Of a stretch of DNA of 64,000 nt, positions 33,159 through 44,000 are shown one piece after another. The notes under the pieces were generated by a model that had not been told where the DNA came from, made no database searches, and worked only from the letters and a program-made list of their open reading frames with translations. The stretch's first letter is position 1. The number at the start of each line of letters is the position of its first letter. This stretch comes from Coemansia sp. RSA 487 (lineage: Eukaryota; Kickxellomycota; Kickxellomycetes; Kickxellales; Kickxellaceae): contig JANBRJ010000029.1 of assembly GCA_027577595.1 (NCBI GenBank), positions 62,001-126,000 of the forward strand, in the 5' to 3' direction. A program made the position numbers and the translations under genes.

Positions 33159-36100
33159 CTAGCTCTTTGGCATATGCTGCGGTGTATCTGAGATAGGAAG
33201 CGGGGTGAGTTGCTGCTTTTTGATAGCAGAAGCCGCCATGTTGTCGCGCATCCAGTCCTTCCAGCGCATCAGCGGGACGGGCTCCAATGCCATACGCTCG
33301 TGGTCGGTGATAAACTCGGCGGCGGCTTCTTCGCGACCCATGGCGCGCGTCCTGCCCCACGAGAAGTCGTCGAAGCGCCAGAACGCATACAGCGGCATCA
33401 CTAGGTTCCAGATAGGGATCGCAGCAACGTAGATGGCCATCCAGTACACGTACGCGATCCGCTGCGTGGTCAGCAGAATCATCACGCCCTGCATCACAAA
33501 CGCCATGGCCATCAGCAGCAGGGGCAGCGACACTGGGTACCCGATGCACTCGGCAATGATTAGGTAGTAGAAGAACACGACGGACGCTGGCAGCACCACG
33601 TTTCCCACAAGGTCCATCAGAACCAGGAACTGCATCGAGCAGCAGAACGTGCCACACAGGTCGCGCACCAGCACCAGCTCCAGCAGGTTGTGGATGGTCG
33701 AGTTGATCCACCGCCGCCGCTGCGACACAAGGGTCGAGAACTTGCTGGGCACCGTGGTGCGGCAGATCGCGCGGGGCACGTAGATCAGCTTGCGTCGCGG
33801 GAATGCGCGCAGCAGCACCGTGGTCAGATAGCGGTCCTCGCCAAGCAGAAGCAGGTTCTTCTGGTGCAGCGTGTGTGTGTCGTTGGAGCTGTATGCAGCA
33901 ATGACCTCTGGCGCCACAAGCAGCGGCACCAGGGCACCGGGCTGCTGCTGCTGCTGCTGCTGTGGATTGCGTGCAAATACACGGTACATCGAGCAGCAGC
34001 CCGGAAGACAGGTCACACCGCCCCACAGCGACTCAAACGCTTTGCTCAGGTGGTGCGAGATATAGTACTCGTAGACCTGGATGCGGGTGACCCACGAGTC
34101 GCGCTTATTGGCAATGCGCGTCTCGCCGCACAGACCCATGATACCCGGGTCGCGCTCCATGGCGGCCACCAGACGCGGCATGCACTCGATGTCGATGGCC
34201 GTGTCGGCGTCGACCATTAGCACGTACTCGAACTGGTCCGGGTTGATCTGCGCCAGCCGTGACGCCGCGCAGCACAGCTCGAACTCTAGCGGCGTCAAGT
34301 GGTCGTTCATCAGAACGTTGTGTAGCCATTGCAGGATGATCAGCTGTGAATCGCGCTTGCCGCGGTTCCCGGCCTTTGCAACCCCGTTTGTGCGCTCCCA
34401 GGTCGTCCCCACCTTGATCACCAGGATGCACGGAATCGCGATGCCGTTGCCGCTGGTGTACGACCCCGAGATCACCTCGGCTGCGTTGTACTCGCGTGGG
34501 CCCTCGCCGATCGCGATGTACGGCAGCGGCGCCGTGCTACCTGGCGCGTGGCAGTCGATCATGGAGCGCAAGATGTCTGGAGTCATGCGCGCATCGTCGC
34601 CGCCGGTGGCCGGGACCTGGCCATCGGCGACGATCAGCACGACCTTTCGGGAGCGCGCGTAGTTGTTCAATGCCACCGAGTCCAGCGTCGTGCGCAGCGT
34701 CGCCTCATCCTCGTTGCAGCACGTAACGGCGACAAGCACATGCGGGACGCGCGTGGCTGCGCCGCCGTGGCAAAAGTGCTTTGTGATCTTGGCCAGCTGC
34801 AACGAGAACGCCCAGTCAAATAGCACCGCGCACGCCAGCTTGACCAGCAGCATGGCGTTGAGCACCACGGTGACGGCGATCGTGACGCCCGATGTGATAA
34901 CACACCCGACTGTGCCGCCCTCGATGCGCCCGACGCGAAGCTGCGCGTCCCAGCACGCCACCAGCTGCTGCAGCGCAGCGCTCCGCGATACTGCAATTGT
35001 TGCGTCGGTGCCCACGATGCCGCACAGCGTGTGCGTCAGCTGTTTGCCAAAGAACTCGTTGGTAGGCTCGGTGGTGTTTCTGCCAGCGTCATCTGTCGGC
35101 GGAAGATGCGACAAGTACGGCTTGAGCGAGTAGACCACTTCGTTGTACACGAACAGCTTGTCCGGTCCGCCACGGTGCCTCAGCACGTCGTCCCACTGAT
35201 ACACAACCCACTTGTTTGTGCGCAGCCGCCGCAGCGTCCTCCACGCTGCCTCTGACGCCGTGCACTGGCGCTGCGTGTCTCCGCCGAGCACGCTGTAGCA
35301 GTTGCTGGGCGACATGCCTGCGGGCCAATGCTTGCATCGCCGCGATTCCTCGGGAAATGGCGCAAACAGCGCGCTGGCGTCGCCACCGATGCTTGCGCTT
35401 GGCAGCTCGAGGCCCTCGGCGTCCTCAGGGTCCGTCACGTCGTAGATGCGGCCGCGGATGGAAGTCAGTTTTTTATGCGATGTCGTTGCGTTGGCACCAT
35501 GCTCTGTGCTCAGCGTGTGCAGCGAGACAGACTCCACAGGGTGGCACAGGAAGAACGACAGCCCGAAGGACACTAACGCTGCCAGCACCGTGATACCGAC
35601 GATGATCAGACACAGCGCGATCTTCTCGCGCCACGCTTGCCGCTTGCCTGGCGTTTCCTTGCGCAGCACCCTATGCAGCACGATGCTGGGCATCCAGAGC
35701 GTCACGAGCCGCGCGAACCACCGCCAGTACGGTCCGATCTGCGTGCTATCGTGGTACCGCTTGTACGGACTGCCAGATGCAGGCGTTGCTCCTCGGCGCC
35801 TGCCGGGCACGGTGCTCTTGGGTCGACACTGCCCGCTGGCCCGCCTCAGATGATGTTCTGTCTGGGCGGTCAGTGACGCCAGCGACGCCTCGTACCGCAG
35901 CGCTTGCTGTGTCCGTGAGTCCAGATACTTGAGAGACGCACGCGAGACCGTGTCTATGATGCGCTTGTGGATTCCTGGCAGCGGTGGTGGTCGTGGGGAT
36001 TCGCTAGTTTGCTGCTGCTGCTGCTGCTGCTGCTGGTTCTGCACCCATCCGCTCCCTGGAAGCATCGTGTTTTCGCCAAGGCTGCTCAGATGATTGCTTG

Positions 36101-37813
36101 GAGCAACAACACAGATCGGTGTGTTCAGTGGACTGTTGCTTCGTTCCCTTGGCACATTGGGCACCGTTGCTGGGCGATACTCTGCCTCTTGCCTGCGTCG
36201 CTCGAGGCGCTGGCCCTTTCTTATAATCGGTTGCTCGCTATTGTGTTTTTGTTTCGCTGGCTCAGGCACGCCAACAGCCTGGCGGTGATGATGGCGAACG
36301 GGAAGACCCGCACCGTCTCTCTTGGTATGCTGTCTTGGGACCAGCTTGTGAGGCTTTGGCGCGATATTTGCATGCCCGCCGCCAGCACGCAGCGTATCTG
36401 TGGACGGTATCTGCATTTGTGTCGTATTTGGCGGCGGATTCACCTTTGCGTTCTCCTGCCGGCGTAGCTTCTTGTGCTGCAGAATCTGTGTCTTTGGCGT
36501 AATACTCGTGAGTTCCTCTGGAATGGTTGGCAGCTCCGATAGACGTACGGGTCTGTTTGTGTTCCTTTTATGCTTACTGTTCGCGGAAGGCTGCTTTGAT
36601 TCAGGAACTGGTGGATGAGATCTGTCTGCCAACTGCATGTATGGTATAGGCGCACTGTGTCGCGATAGTGGTGTCGATGGGATTGGTGGCGGTCTCAGCG
36701 GCGTTGGAGGCACATGGCGTGCCGACTGTACCGCCGAAGATACAGGCGATAGCGCCCTCTCGATCGGCGACCTATGCACCCCAGCGCTCGACGCCGGCGG
36801 ATGTATTTGCGCTGGTGACAGCATCGCGGGCATCTGGATGCCGTCGGGCACCTTCGGGGATCGCAGCCGGTGCTCGGTGCCGCGCAACATGTCGGCGACC
36901 TCGTAGTACCCGGAATCATGGGCCAGTTCGGCCGCGCACCGCCGGGTCGTGTACTCTGTCGGTGCGCGGTCTGCTTTGCAGTCCAGAAGCTCACGGCATA
37001 TGGCCACACGCCCGGTGTAAGCGGCGTACATAAGGGCCGTCCACCCAACCTTGTCTTGCACATTGACTCCGGAGCCACCGCTGTTCAGCAACGCTGACAC
37101 TGTTTGCGTGTGGCCGCGGAAGGCAGCTAGCATCAGCGCGGTCTTCCCTGTGTTGTCGCGCATGTACAGTGCACCGGCCTTGACAGTGTGCTTGGATATG
37201 TGGAGGATCGCATCTTTGTGGCCTCGGTAAGCAGCGTAGTGCGCCGGCGTTGCGCCCTCCTTATTTTGGGCATGTGCGTGTGCCCCGGAGCTGAGAAGCG
37301 CCGCAACACACTTGCCATTTCCACGGGCCGAGGCGTAGTGCAGGGCCGTGTTTCCTCGCTCATCTAAAGCGAACAACTCATACCAGCGTGGCCAGCCTGT
37401 GTTAATATAAGGGCATGCCAGTAGTGAAGGTGCATCATGGGATTATGAAATAGCAGAGAAAACTTGCCTTTGTGGTTGATTATGTCCACGTCGTTCAGAC
37501 ATACCCAGTGGACGATGCGCACTGCATTGGCTCTGGCTGCAACCATCAGAGGTGTGCACCCGCCTGCAAAGACGGATGCGCTGCTGGTCCGCACCTCTCT
37601 GAGCTGCGAGAGAAACGCGCGCAGATCATTGTTCATACAAGCATCCAGCAACCGCTGTTGTCCTGCTTGTTGTGGTCGGTCGTGTTCGGAGTTACCCAGA
37701 AGAGTCCTATGATCCAGCATGCATTTGCTTGAATACGCAATACGGATCCCGTGCGCGTTGGAATGCGCCCGGCTGGTGCTGGCATGAGCTGAATGTACAC
37801 GACCACGATCCAT
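33159..37813 (-). CDS. Ankyrin-repeat chitin synthase, division 2, class IV-like
   Basis: Membrane glycosyltransferase making chitin from UDP-GlcNAc, 1516 residues from two exons (37813-37468 and 37363-33159). The 104-base intron has a GC donor (AAAG|gcaagt) and acceptor ctttag; this join restores the ankyrin spacing (HKDERGNTALHYA). An acceptor at 37397 would also be in frame. Residues about 85-280 are ankyrin repeats (GCTPLMVAARA, GNTALHYASARGN, GATPAHYAAYRGH, GKTALMLAAFRGH, GWTALMYAAYTGR). A 400-residue Pro/Gln-rich linker with a Q9 tract follows, then a TM segment (about 697-722), a cytochrome-b5-like region (WVVYQWDDVLRHRGG) and TM 936-964. The catalytic domain has VDAD 1166-1169, EDR 1301-1303 and QRRRW 1330-1334. 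A terminal TM cluster and SWGRTR follow. All catalytic motifs are intact. The start ATG at 37813 is my choice. Confidence 0.92.
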
Positions 37814-37935
37814 TGTATCTATCCAGTACGTGCTACCTTTTTTCGTTTGTTGGGATTTAGAAAACACAATGCTGCTTTGTCTTGAAATATAAAGGGAAAT
37901 GTTGGGAGTGCTGCTGGTGCATTTGCAGATAAGAA

Positions 37936-38221
37936 CAATCTGTGCGCACATTTGTTTGTCCTGGATCTTGTCTGCGCGACATCTTCAAACTCTATACAAA
38001 TGTCAAAGATGTGTGGAGGGAGAATAATAGGAAAACGTACCGCAAAAATAGCCACTAGTTATAGAATTTTGGTAGCATTGGATCGTGTGTGGAGGGCATC
38101 TGTTGCAGTAATCAACATTTTCCAGCACGATACATTATGTCCAAAAGCTGTTTATTCTTTTGTGGAGAAGAATGGAAAGGAAAGCACATACAAACAGACA
38201 AACAAGTGTGCGCACAGATTG
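37936..38221. repeat. 25-base inverted repeat around TGTGCGCACA
   Basis: The left arm (37936-37960) and the right arm (38197-38221) are reverse complements at 24 of 25 positions and are separated by 236 bases. Each arm contains the perfect palindrome TGTGCGCACA flanked by CAATC on one side and TTGTTTGTC on the other. Similarity stops abruptly inside the arms and no clear target-site duplication flanks them. It could be a pair of binding sites for a dimeric factor or the ends of a short MITE-like insertion. Confidence 0.85.
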
Positions 38222-38629
38222 CGTTCCTTCTCACGAAGTGCATTCGGTTTTGCCAAAACGCCACCCCGTGGAGGGGCTACGAAAGGTCAAGCTTTTGGCA
38301 AGAACGTTTGTAGGTTTCGGTGTGTTTTCTGCGAATTGATGGCCGACAGGGATATCCACGGGTATCCTGATCCGAAACTGGAAGCGGAAACGTTGCACTG
38401 GAGCAATACGAAAAGGCTCTCAAGCATGTTGAGCTTTTTCTGGAAGCAAGTCCTATTGGTAGTTTTTCTGGATGGTCTGGCTATTACCAAGATGATAAAG
38501 CTCTATCAAGTGTGGCGGTGGGACAGGTTTTGCCAGCCCAATGAGCGAATGGCGTGGGGCACCAATGATTGGCTGGTTAGGATGGAAAAAATAAGAGAAC
38601 ATGCTGTGCGTATGGACTTTTTCTTTTAA
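38000..38629 (+). CDS. Possible orphan protein in the CHS/CHS7 promoter
   Basis: An ATG-started open frame of 209 residues that does not shadow any known gene. It begins MSKMCGGRIIGKRTAK and has one hydrophobic segment (FFWKQVLLVVFLDGLAI) followed by a Trp/Arg-rich tail (VWRWDRFCQPNERMAWG). No family is recognised. A frame this long is uncommon by chance in intergenic DNA but not impossible, and codon use was not tested. The right arm of the inverted repeat lies within it. Confidence 0.22.
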   Translation: MSKMCGGRIIGKRTAKIATSYRILVALDRVWRASVAVINIFQHDTLCPKAVYSFVEKNGKESTYKQTNKCAHRLRSFSRSAFGFAKTPPRGGATKGQAFGKNVCRFRCVFCELMADRDIHGYPDPKLEAETLHWSNTKRLSSMLSFFWKQVLLVVFLDGLAITKMIKLYQVWRWDRFCQPNERMAWGTNDWLVRMEKIREHAVRMDFFF

Positions 38630-39139
38630 AAAATCTATTTTTGGCAGGTGAGTTTGGGGGGAGGGGCGAACGGAGCCACCAGCCAAAAAAAGACAGCAGC
38701 CACAGAACAGAACACACTTTTGGCACCACACAGAACAGAGACAACCAAGGGCAGCCGTGCAGCACTGCAGCCAACAAGAAAACCCAACCAGCATACATTT
38801 CTGGTCGTCACTGTGAGAAAGGGGGACATGAAATTCTTGTTGTTACTTTTTCAACTTTTTTAAACTCTGTGCCTTTCTTGTCTCTTTTTGCTTCTTTCAC
38901 TTTTTTTTGCACCTTTTCAAGCTCACTTTGCCTTTTTATACGTCCTTTCTGGCCATTTTCTGTATTCCTCCTATATCATCCCTGGTGGTCTTTCTTTTGC
39001 TGAGCAGAGGCAAAACCGCCCCCACTTGTTTCTTTATTTCTGTTGTTCAATCAACTTGCATTTGGTGAGACGCGCACTTTGCACACTTAACAAACCCCAC
39101 CCCACCCCCAAAAGGGCACTCCTGTAAACAAAGGACAAA

Positions 39140-40600
39140 ATGTACAAGTTCGGATACTACGACGAAATATGCTCGACGGTGCAGATGGCTGCGTGTCCGC
39201 TTCTGGGCGACAACCAGATCGGGTACGAGCCCAGCTGCTACGCGCGTAACATCGAGGTGCGCAGCTCGCTCATTTTCCAGACCGCCGCGCTCATCATCGA
39301 CATCATTGCGCTATTCATGACGGTCATTATGATATTCCACATTCGCTCCAAGTACACTGCTGTTGGGCGCAAGGAAATGGTTTTGTTCTTCTACCTGTAC
39401 TTCATAATGACCATCCTGGACTTTATCACAATCTCGGGAATCATTCCAATCTCCTCGGTCGTCTACCCTGTAAGTATTACTATTCTGATGGGCAAATTGA
39501 AGCAAAGAAAAATACCATTTGCGCTCAGTTACGCCTTCCTTGCTTTCTCTTTCGCTGCGTTATTTACTTTTTTTCCTCTATGGCGATGCAGCAGCCCCGG
39601 GACAAAGGGATGATAGCCATGCGCTTAAAGAGTAGGCAACGAACGACTGAGGGTGGTTGTTGGAACTTGCACACAAACAAAGGTGTTTTGTCAAAGTGAG
39701 AAATTAAACCATGACCCAACAACAACCTCTCCTCCTATTATTATCTCCCAAACTAATGTATTTTTAATATGTCATATGGTTGCCACATCTCTCTTTCTAT
39801 AGTACTTTGTTGCTGCATACCTGGGGCTCACCAGTGCCATGTGCTGGTGCCTGATGCTCAACGGATTCATCGGGTTCCAATGGTCGGAGGACGGCACGGC
39901 GTTGTCTCTGTGGACATTCCATCTAACATCGCTCCTAATCTTCGGGCTAATGTACTTTATCTCGATAGCCACGTTCAAGGAAATAACGCCGTCGTTCGAC
40001 AAGGCCCATCCGATAGGGCTGTACGTCCTGTACTTTATCTTCAACCCGTTCTGTCTGGCAGTCTACGTCGTGCTGCAAATAATCCTGGTAGTTAACACGC
40101 TGGATGAGTACTGGCCGCTAGGTAACATTTGCTTTGCGCTCATTTTCTTCATCATCGGCCAGGTCATCCAGATCTTCCTTAGTGACAAGATTTGCAATGC
40201 TATCAAGCATTACGTCGACGGCGTGTTCTTTGGTACCATTTGCACACTGCTCTCGGTCATGATGATCTACAAGTACTGGGACTCGATTACCAAAGAGGAT
40301 CTGGAGTTCAGTGTGGGTGGAAAGGGTAACGTGTGGGAAGTTAAGGAGCTTCTCAACGAGGACGATGAGTTTGCGCCGTATGCAGGCCAAGCTGCCAACA
40401 CTATTGGTCACTCAGGCGTTGCCTTTGCAAATACCAACTCGTACTACGGAGGAGGGCAGCAGCAGCAGGCTTACATGGCTCAGCAACAACAGCCATACGA
40501 CATGCCTCAACAGCAGCAGCCACCGGCGCAACATTACGCCATGTCCCAGCAGCAGCAGCAACAGCCACATTATCAGCAACAGGCGTATCCTCCCTACTAA
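39140..40600 (+). CDS. CHS7: Chitin synthase export chaperone Chs7
   Basis: ER membrane chaperone that lets Chs3-type chitin synthase fold and leave the ER. Two exons (39140-39469 and 39803-40600) separated by a 333-base intron (gtaagt...ctatag), 375 residues. Family signatures in order: IGYEPSCYARNIE, ALFMTVIMIFHIRSKYTAVGRKE, YFVAAYLGLTSAMCWCLMLNGFIGFQW, NPFCLAVYVVLQIILVVNTLDEYWPLG, and MMIYKYWDSITKEDLEFSVGGKG. About seven TM segments. Unlike most family members it carries a C-terminal tail of about 50 residues rich in Gln, Tyr and Pro with several Q3-Q6 runs. It lies head-to-head with the ankyrin chitin synthase, its likely client. Confidence 0.95.
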
Positions 40601-41080
40601 GCCAACAAGCAGATGTTTCTTTTGTTACAGCGGGAAGATGTTTCAAAGAAAGGAAGAACCAAATTTTACATTCTTTCTCTATTTACGAAAGGGTTTGTGG
40701 TTGCTGTTCAAAATGTAAACAGCTTTTCTCTTTCTTTATAACTATCACATTTTCCATCTTTTTTTGTCGAATACGAGTGGGGTTTTGTCCTTTTAGTTCT
40801 CAGTTGCATGGCAACGAAACATGGTTGCTCTGTCACTATTTTTTTTATCTATTCCTCCGTTTCTCTATTTTACTCTTTGCATTTGTTCCTCTCTTTTTAT
40901 CAGTTTCTCCCAGCAGCAGCAACAGCAACTAAATGAATAAACTGTATCGATACCTCCTTCCTCTTTGACCCTTGCTAATCTAATTCGTTTATTTTTCTAT
41001 ATACACTTTTCATTTTGCGTTTGCATTTCCACGTTCATCTCGCACACTAATAGACACAAATAGCAAGACACAGCTGACAA
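40601..41080. other. Intergenic, CHS7 to VPS53
   Basis: 480 bases holding the CHS7 3' region and the VPS53 promoter. T-rich, with a short CAGCAGCAGCAACAGCAAC run near 40911. No gene seen. Confidence 0.5.
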
Positions 41081-44000
41081 ATGGCAGAGATAAAGTTGGT
41101 GCAGAGCAGCAGCAGAAGCAGCAACAACAGCGGCAGCAACGAGACTGCTGCCCAACCACCGTCGTCGCCAAAAGGAAACGCGGAAGGTACCAAGAGGCTG
41201 GACAGATCGGAGTTCTCGGTCAGCCGGTACGTCGACCGCTTGTTTCCCGACGACGAGTCGCTCGAGAACATCGAGACGGTAAGCATGGGCATTAAGCGGC
41301 GGCACCAGACGGTAGTGCGCGAGATCCGACAAGTTGTACACGACCAGTCGACCAGCGATAACCAGCGGGGGACAACGATGCAAGGCGTCGAGGCGACCAA
41401 GGCGGCGATCGACGAGCTGTACACACGCATTTCGGAGATGCGTGCAAAGGCGCGGACCTCGGAGCGCATGGTGCTGGACATCACGCAGGACATCAAGGCG
41501 CTGGACTTTGCAAAGCGCAACCTGACGCACACGACGGCAACGATGCGCAGGCTCCAGCTGTTCATCGGATCCGTCGAGCAGTTGCGCCGGATGAAGGAGC
41601 GACGGATGTACGGCGACGCTGCCAAGCTTGTACCGGCTGTCGACGGACTGCGCGAAGGATTTGCCGGGTTCTCCAAGGTCAAGCCCGTTGCCGCGCTCAA
41701 TGAAACGGCCCGGGGCTTGCAGCGTGCGCTGGGCAGCCAAGCGTACCAGGATGTAGAGCGCGCCTTCGATGCACAGCACGGCGTGTTTACCGGCGAACAC
41801 CGCGTTGTGCACGACGCGTGCCTGTGTCTGGATGCCCTGGGCGACGCTGAGCACGCGCGCGTCATCGACATGTACTGCGAATTGCAATTGCGCTCGTATT
41901 CCGCCATCTTCCAGCTCGACGACGACGTTTCGCAGCTCGAAAACATATCGCGCCGCTATGCGTGGCTGCGCCGTATCCTGCGCAACTACACCGAGGAGCA
42001 TGCCAGCCTGTTTCCTGACCGGTGGCGGGTTGGCGAGGTGCTTAGCCGCAAGTTCTCGGTCCTTACGCGCGACCACCTAGGCGAGATCATGGCTACGCGC
42101 GACGAGATCAGCGTTGAGCACCTCATGACCGCAATGTCCGACACAATGGCCTTCGAGGTACAGTGCAACAAAAAGTTCAACATTGTCCCGCACCAGTCCA
42201 CTCCATCGCCAGAAGAGAGCGACGATGCACTGGCAAATGTGTATATCTACGAGGATAGCGGGGTAAGCGCTGAGTCATTCACTGGGCTGATATCCTGCGC
42301 ATTCGAGCCATACATGTCAATATTCATCCGTGCTGAGCGGACAAAATTCGACAAGATGGTTGCCAAGTTCCAGCAGGAGCCCGTTACCGTTGACGATGAC
42401 CCGTCGCTAACTGTGCTGTCCTCGAGCACCGACCTCCTGTACCAGTTCCGCGAGTCCCTCAGGCAGTGCGCGGCATTGTCGACAGGCCAAGCAATGGTTG
42501 ATCTGTCGCAAGTGTTCAACCAGTGTCTGTGCACCTACGCGCGCGACGTTCTAGCACACAAGCTACCGCGCATCTCCTCTTCCTCATCGTCTGCCGCTGC
42601 TAAAAACTCGCCGTCGCTGCTTGACGACCTGAAGCATGTGTGTCTTATCGTCAACACCGCCGACTACTGCGCATCGGTGGCTGGGCAGCTCGAGCAAAAG
42701 ATTGTCGAACGAGTCAATGGCGAGTTCAAAACCAAAGTCACGTTTACTGCATGCCGCGAGGCTCTGCTTACAGCCATCAACACCAGCATTCGCGTCCTGG
42801 TCTCCGGCGTTGTTGACACAATGTGTGATTCCGCATTTGCCACGCTGGCGCAGGTGCCGTGGCAGACGCTGCACATGGTCGGCGACCAGTCGAGTTACGT
42901 CATGCTCATCGTGTCTGCGATGGAGGCAGCTAGCCAGACCATCCGCCAGACCATGAGCGGCACACGCTACTTCCGCTCGTTCTGCGACAAGTTCGCCAGC
43001 AGGTTCATCGAGAAGTACGTGGGCGCCATCAACAAAGCAGGCCCTATTTCGGAGGTCGGTGCCGAGCAGCTGCTGTTGGATGCCCAAGCCCTTAAATCGG
43101 CGCTCCAGGACATGCCGATCCTGGGTGAAACAGTGGACGATAAGGAAAAGCACCATCCTCCAGCGGCGTACACGCGCATCGTTGTCCAGGGCGTTGGCAA
43201 GATCGAGGCCATACTCAAGGCCATTTTGGCACCCAGCGACCCGCCCGACGCCCTGGTCGACCGCTTCCTGCTGCTCTTCCCCGCCGCTCCCAAGGACACC
43301 TTCCAACAGATCCTCAGCCTCAAGGGCATCCGGCCGGCCGAGCACCACGTCTACTCCCGCATTCTGCGCCGCAAGCTTCGCGACGCCGACGCCGACAAAA
43401 ACGTATCTACTAGTGCTTTGGTGTCCAGAGAAGTGCCAAACGCGAACAGCGGCACTTCGGAGCCTGCTGCTTTGCAGAACGCCGTACCCGGCTCTGTAGA
43501 AGGAGGAGACTTGGGTTCCTCTAGCATGTACTCGACGCCAGAGCCCAAAGACGCCATTCCCAGACACGTCGCATACGGAATGTCCTCATCAGCACCATTG
43601 TCTTCCACCAGGCTCCACCAGCAGCTAGTGCACCAGAGATCTGGGCTGGGAAAGCACTCGCGTCTCGACAGCAATGCAAGCAGCTCCAGTAGCATGGTAT
43701 TCGGCGGTGGCAGCAGTGACAATATCAGCGGAGCAGCTATGGGCATGAGCTCTAGTACTTTTACGCAATCAATGACAGCTCGACGAGCGCTACATGCGGA
43801 TCCGCTGGGAATCACAGGTGCCGAGGGCAGCAGATCCCCAAACACAGCCCAGATCAATAGGGCTGGGAGATCCAGCGTGATGTCATCGCCAGGGGCTCGC
43901 CAGCCCACATCGTCGCTGCAGCAAATGATGTCCACGCCAGTGATTCCTTCCAACAGATCGTACACAGCGGAGGATATTGAGCAGCAGCAGCAGCAGCAGG

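Larger units (their letters stand above)
37814..39139. promoter_or_regulatory. Divergent promoter region of chitin synthase and CHS7
   Basis: 1.3 kb shared upstream region. It contains a 25-base inverted repeat (37936-37960 and 38197-38221), a 209-codon open frame (38000-38629) and, nearer CHS7, long T-rich tracts with a TATA-like TTTTATAC near 38935. Confidence 0.55.

Noticed and set aside
40997-42076. 359-codon minus-strand frame opposite VPS53
   Set aside because: Antisense of conserved VPS53 sequence and runs into its promoter; no motif.
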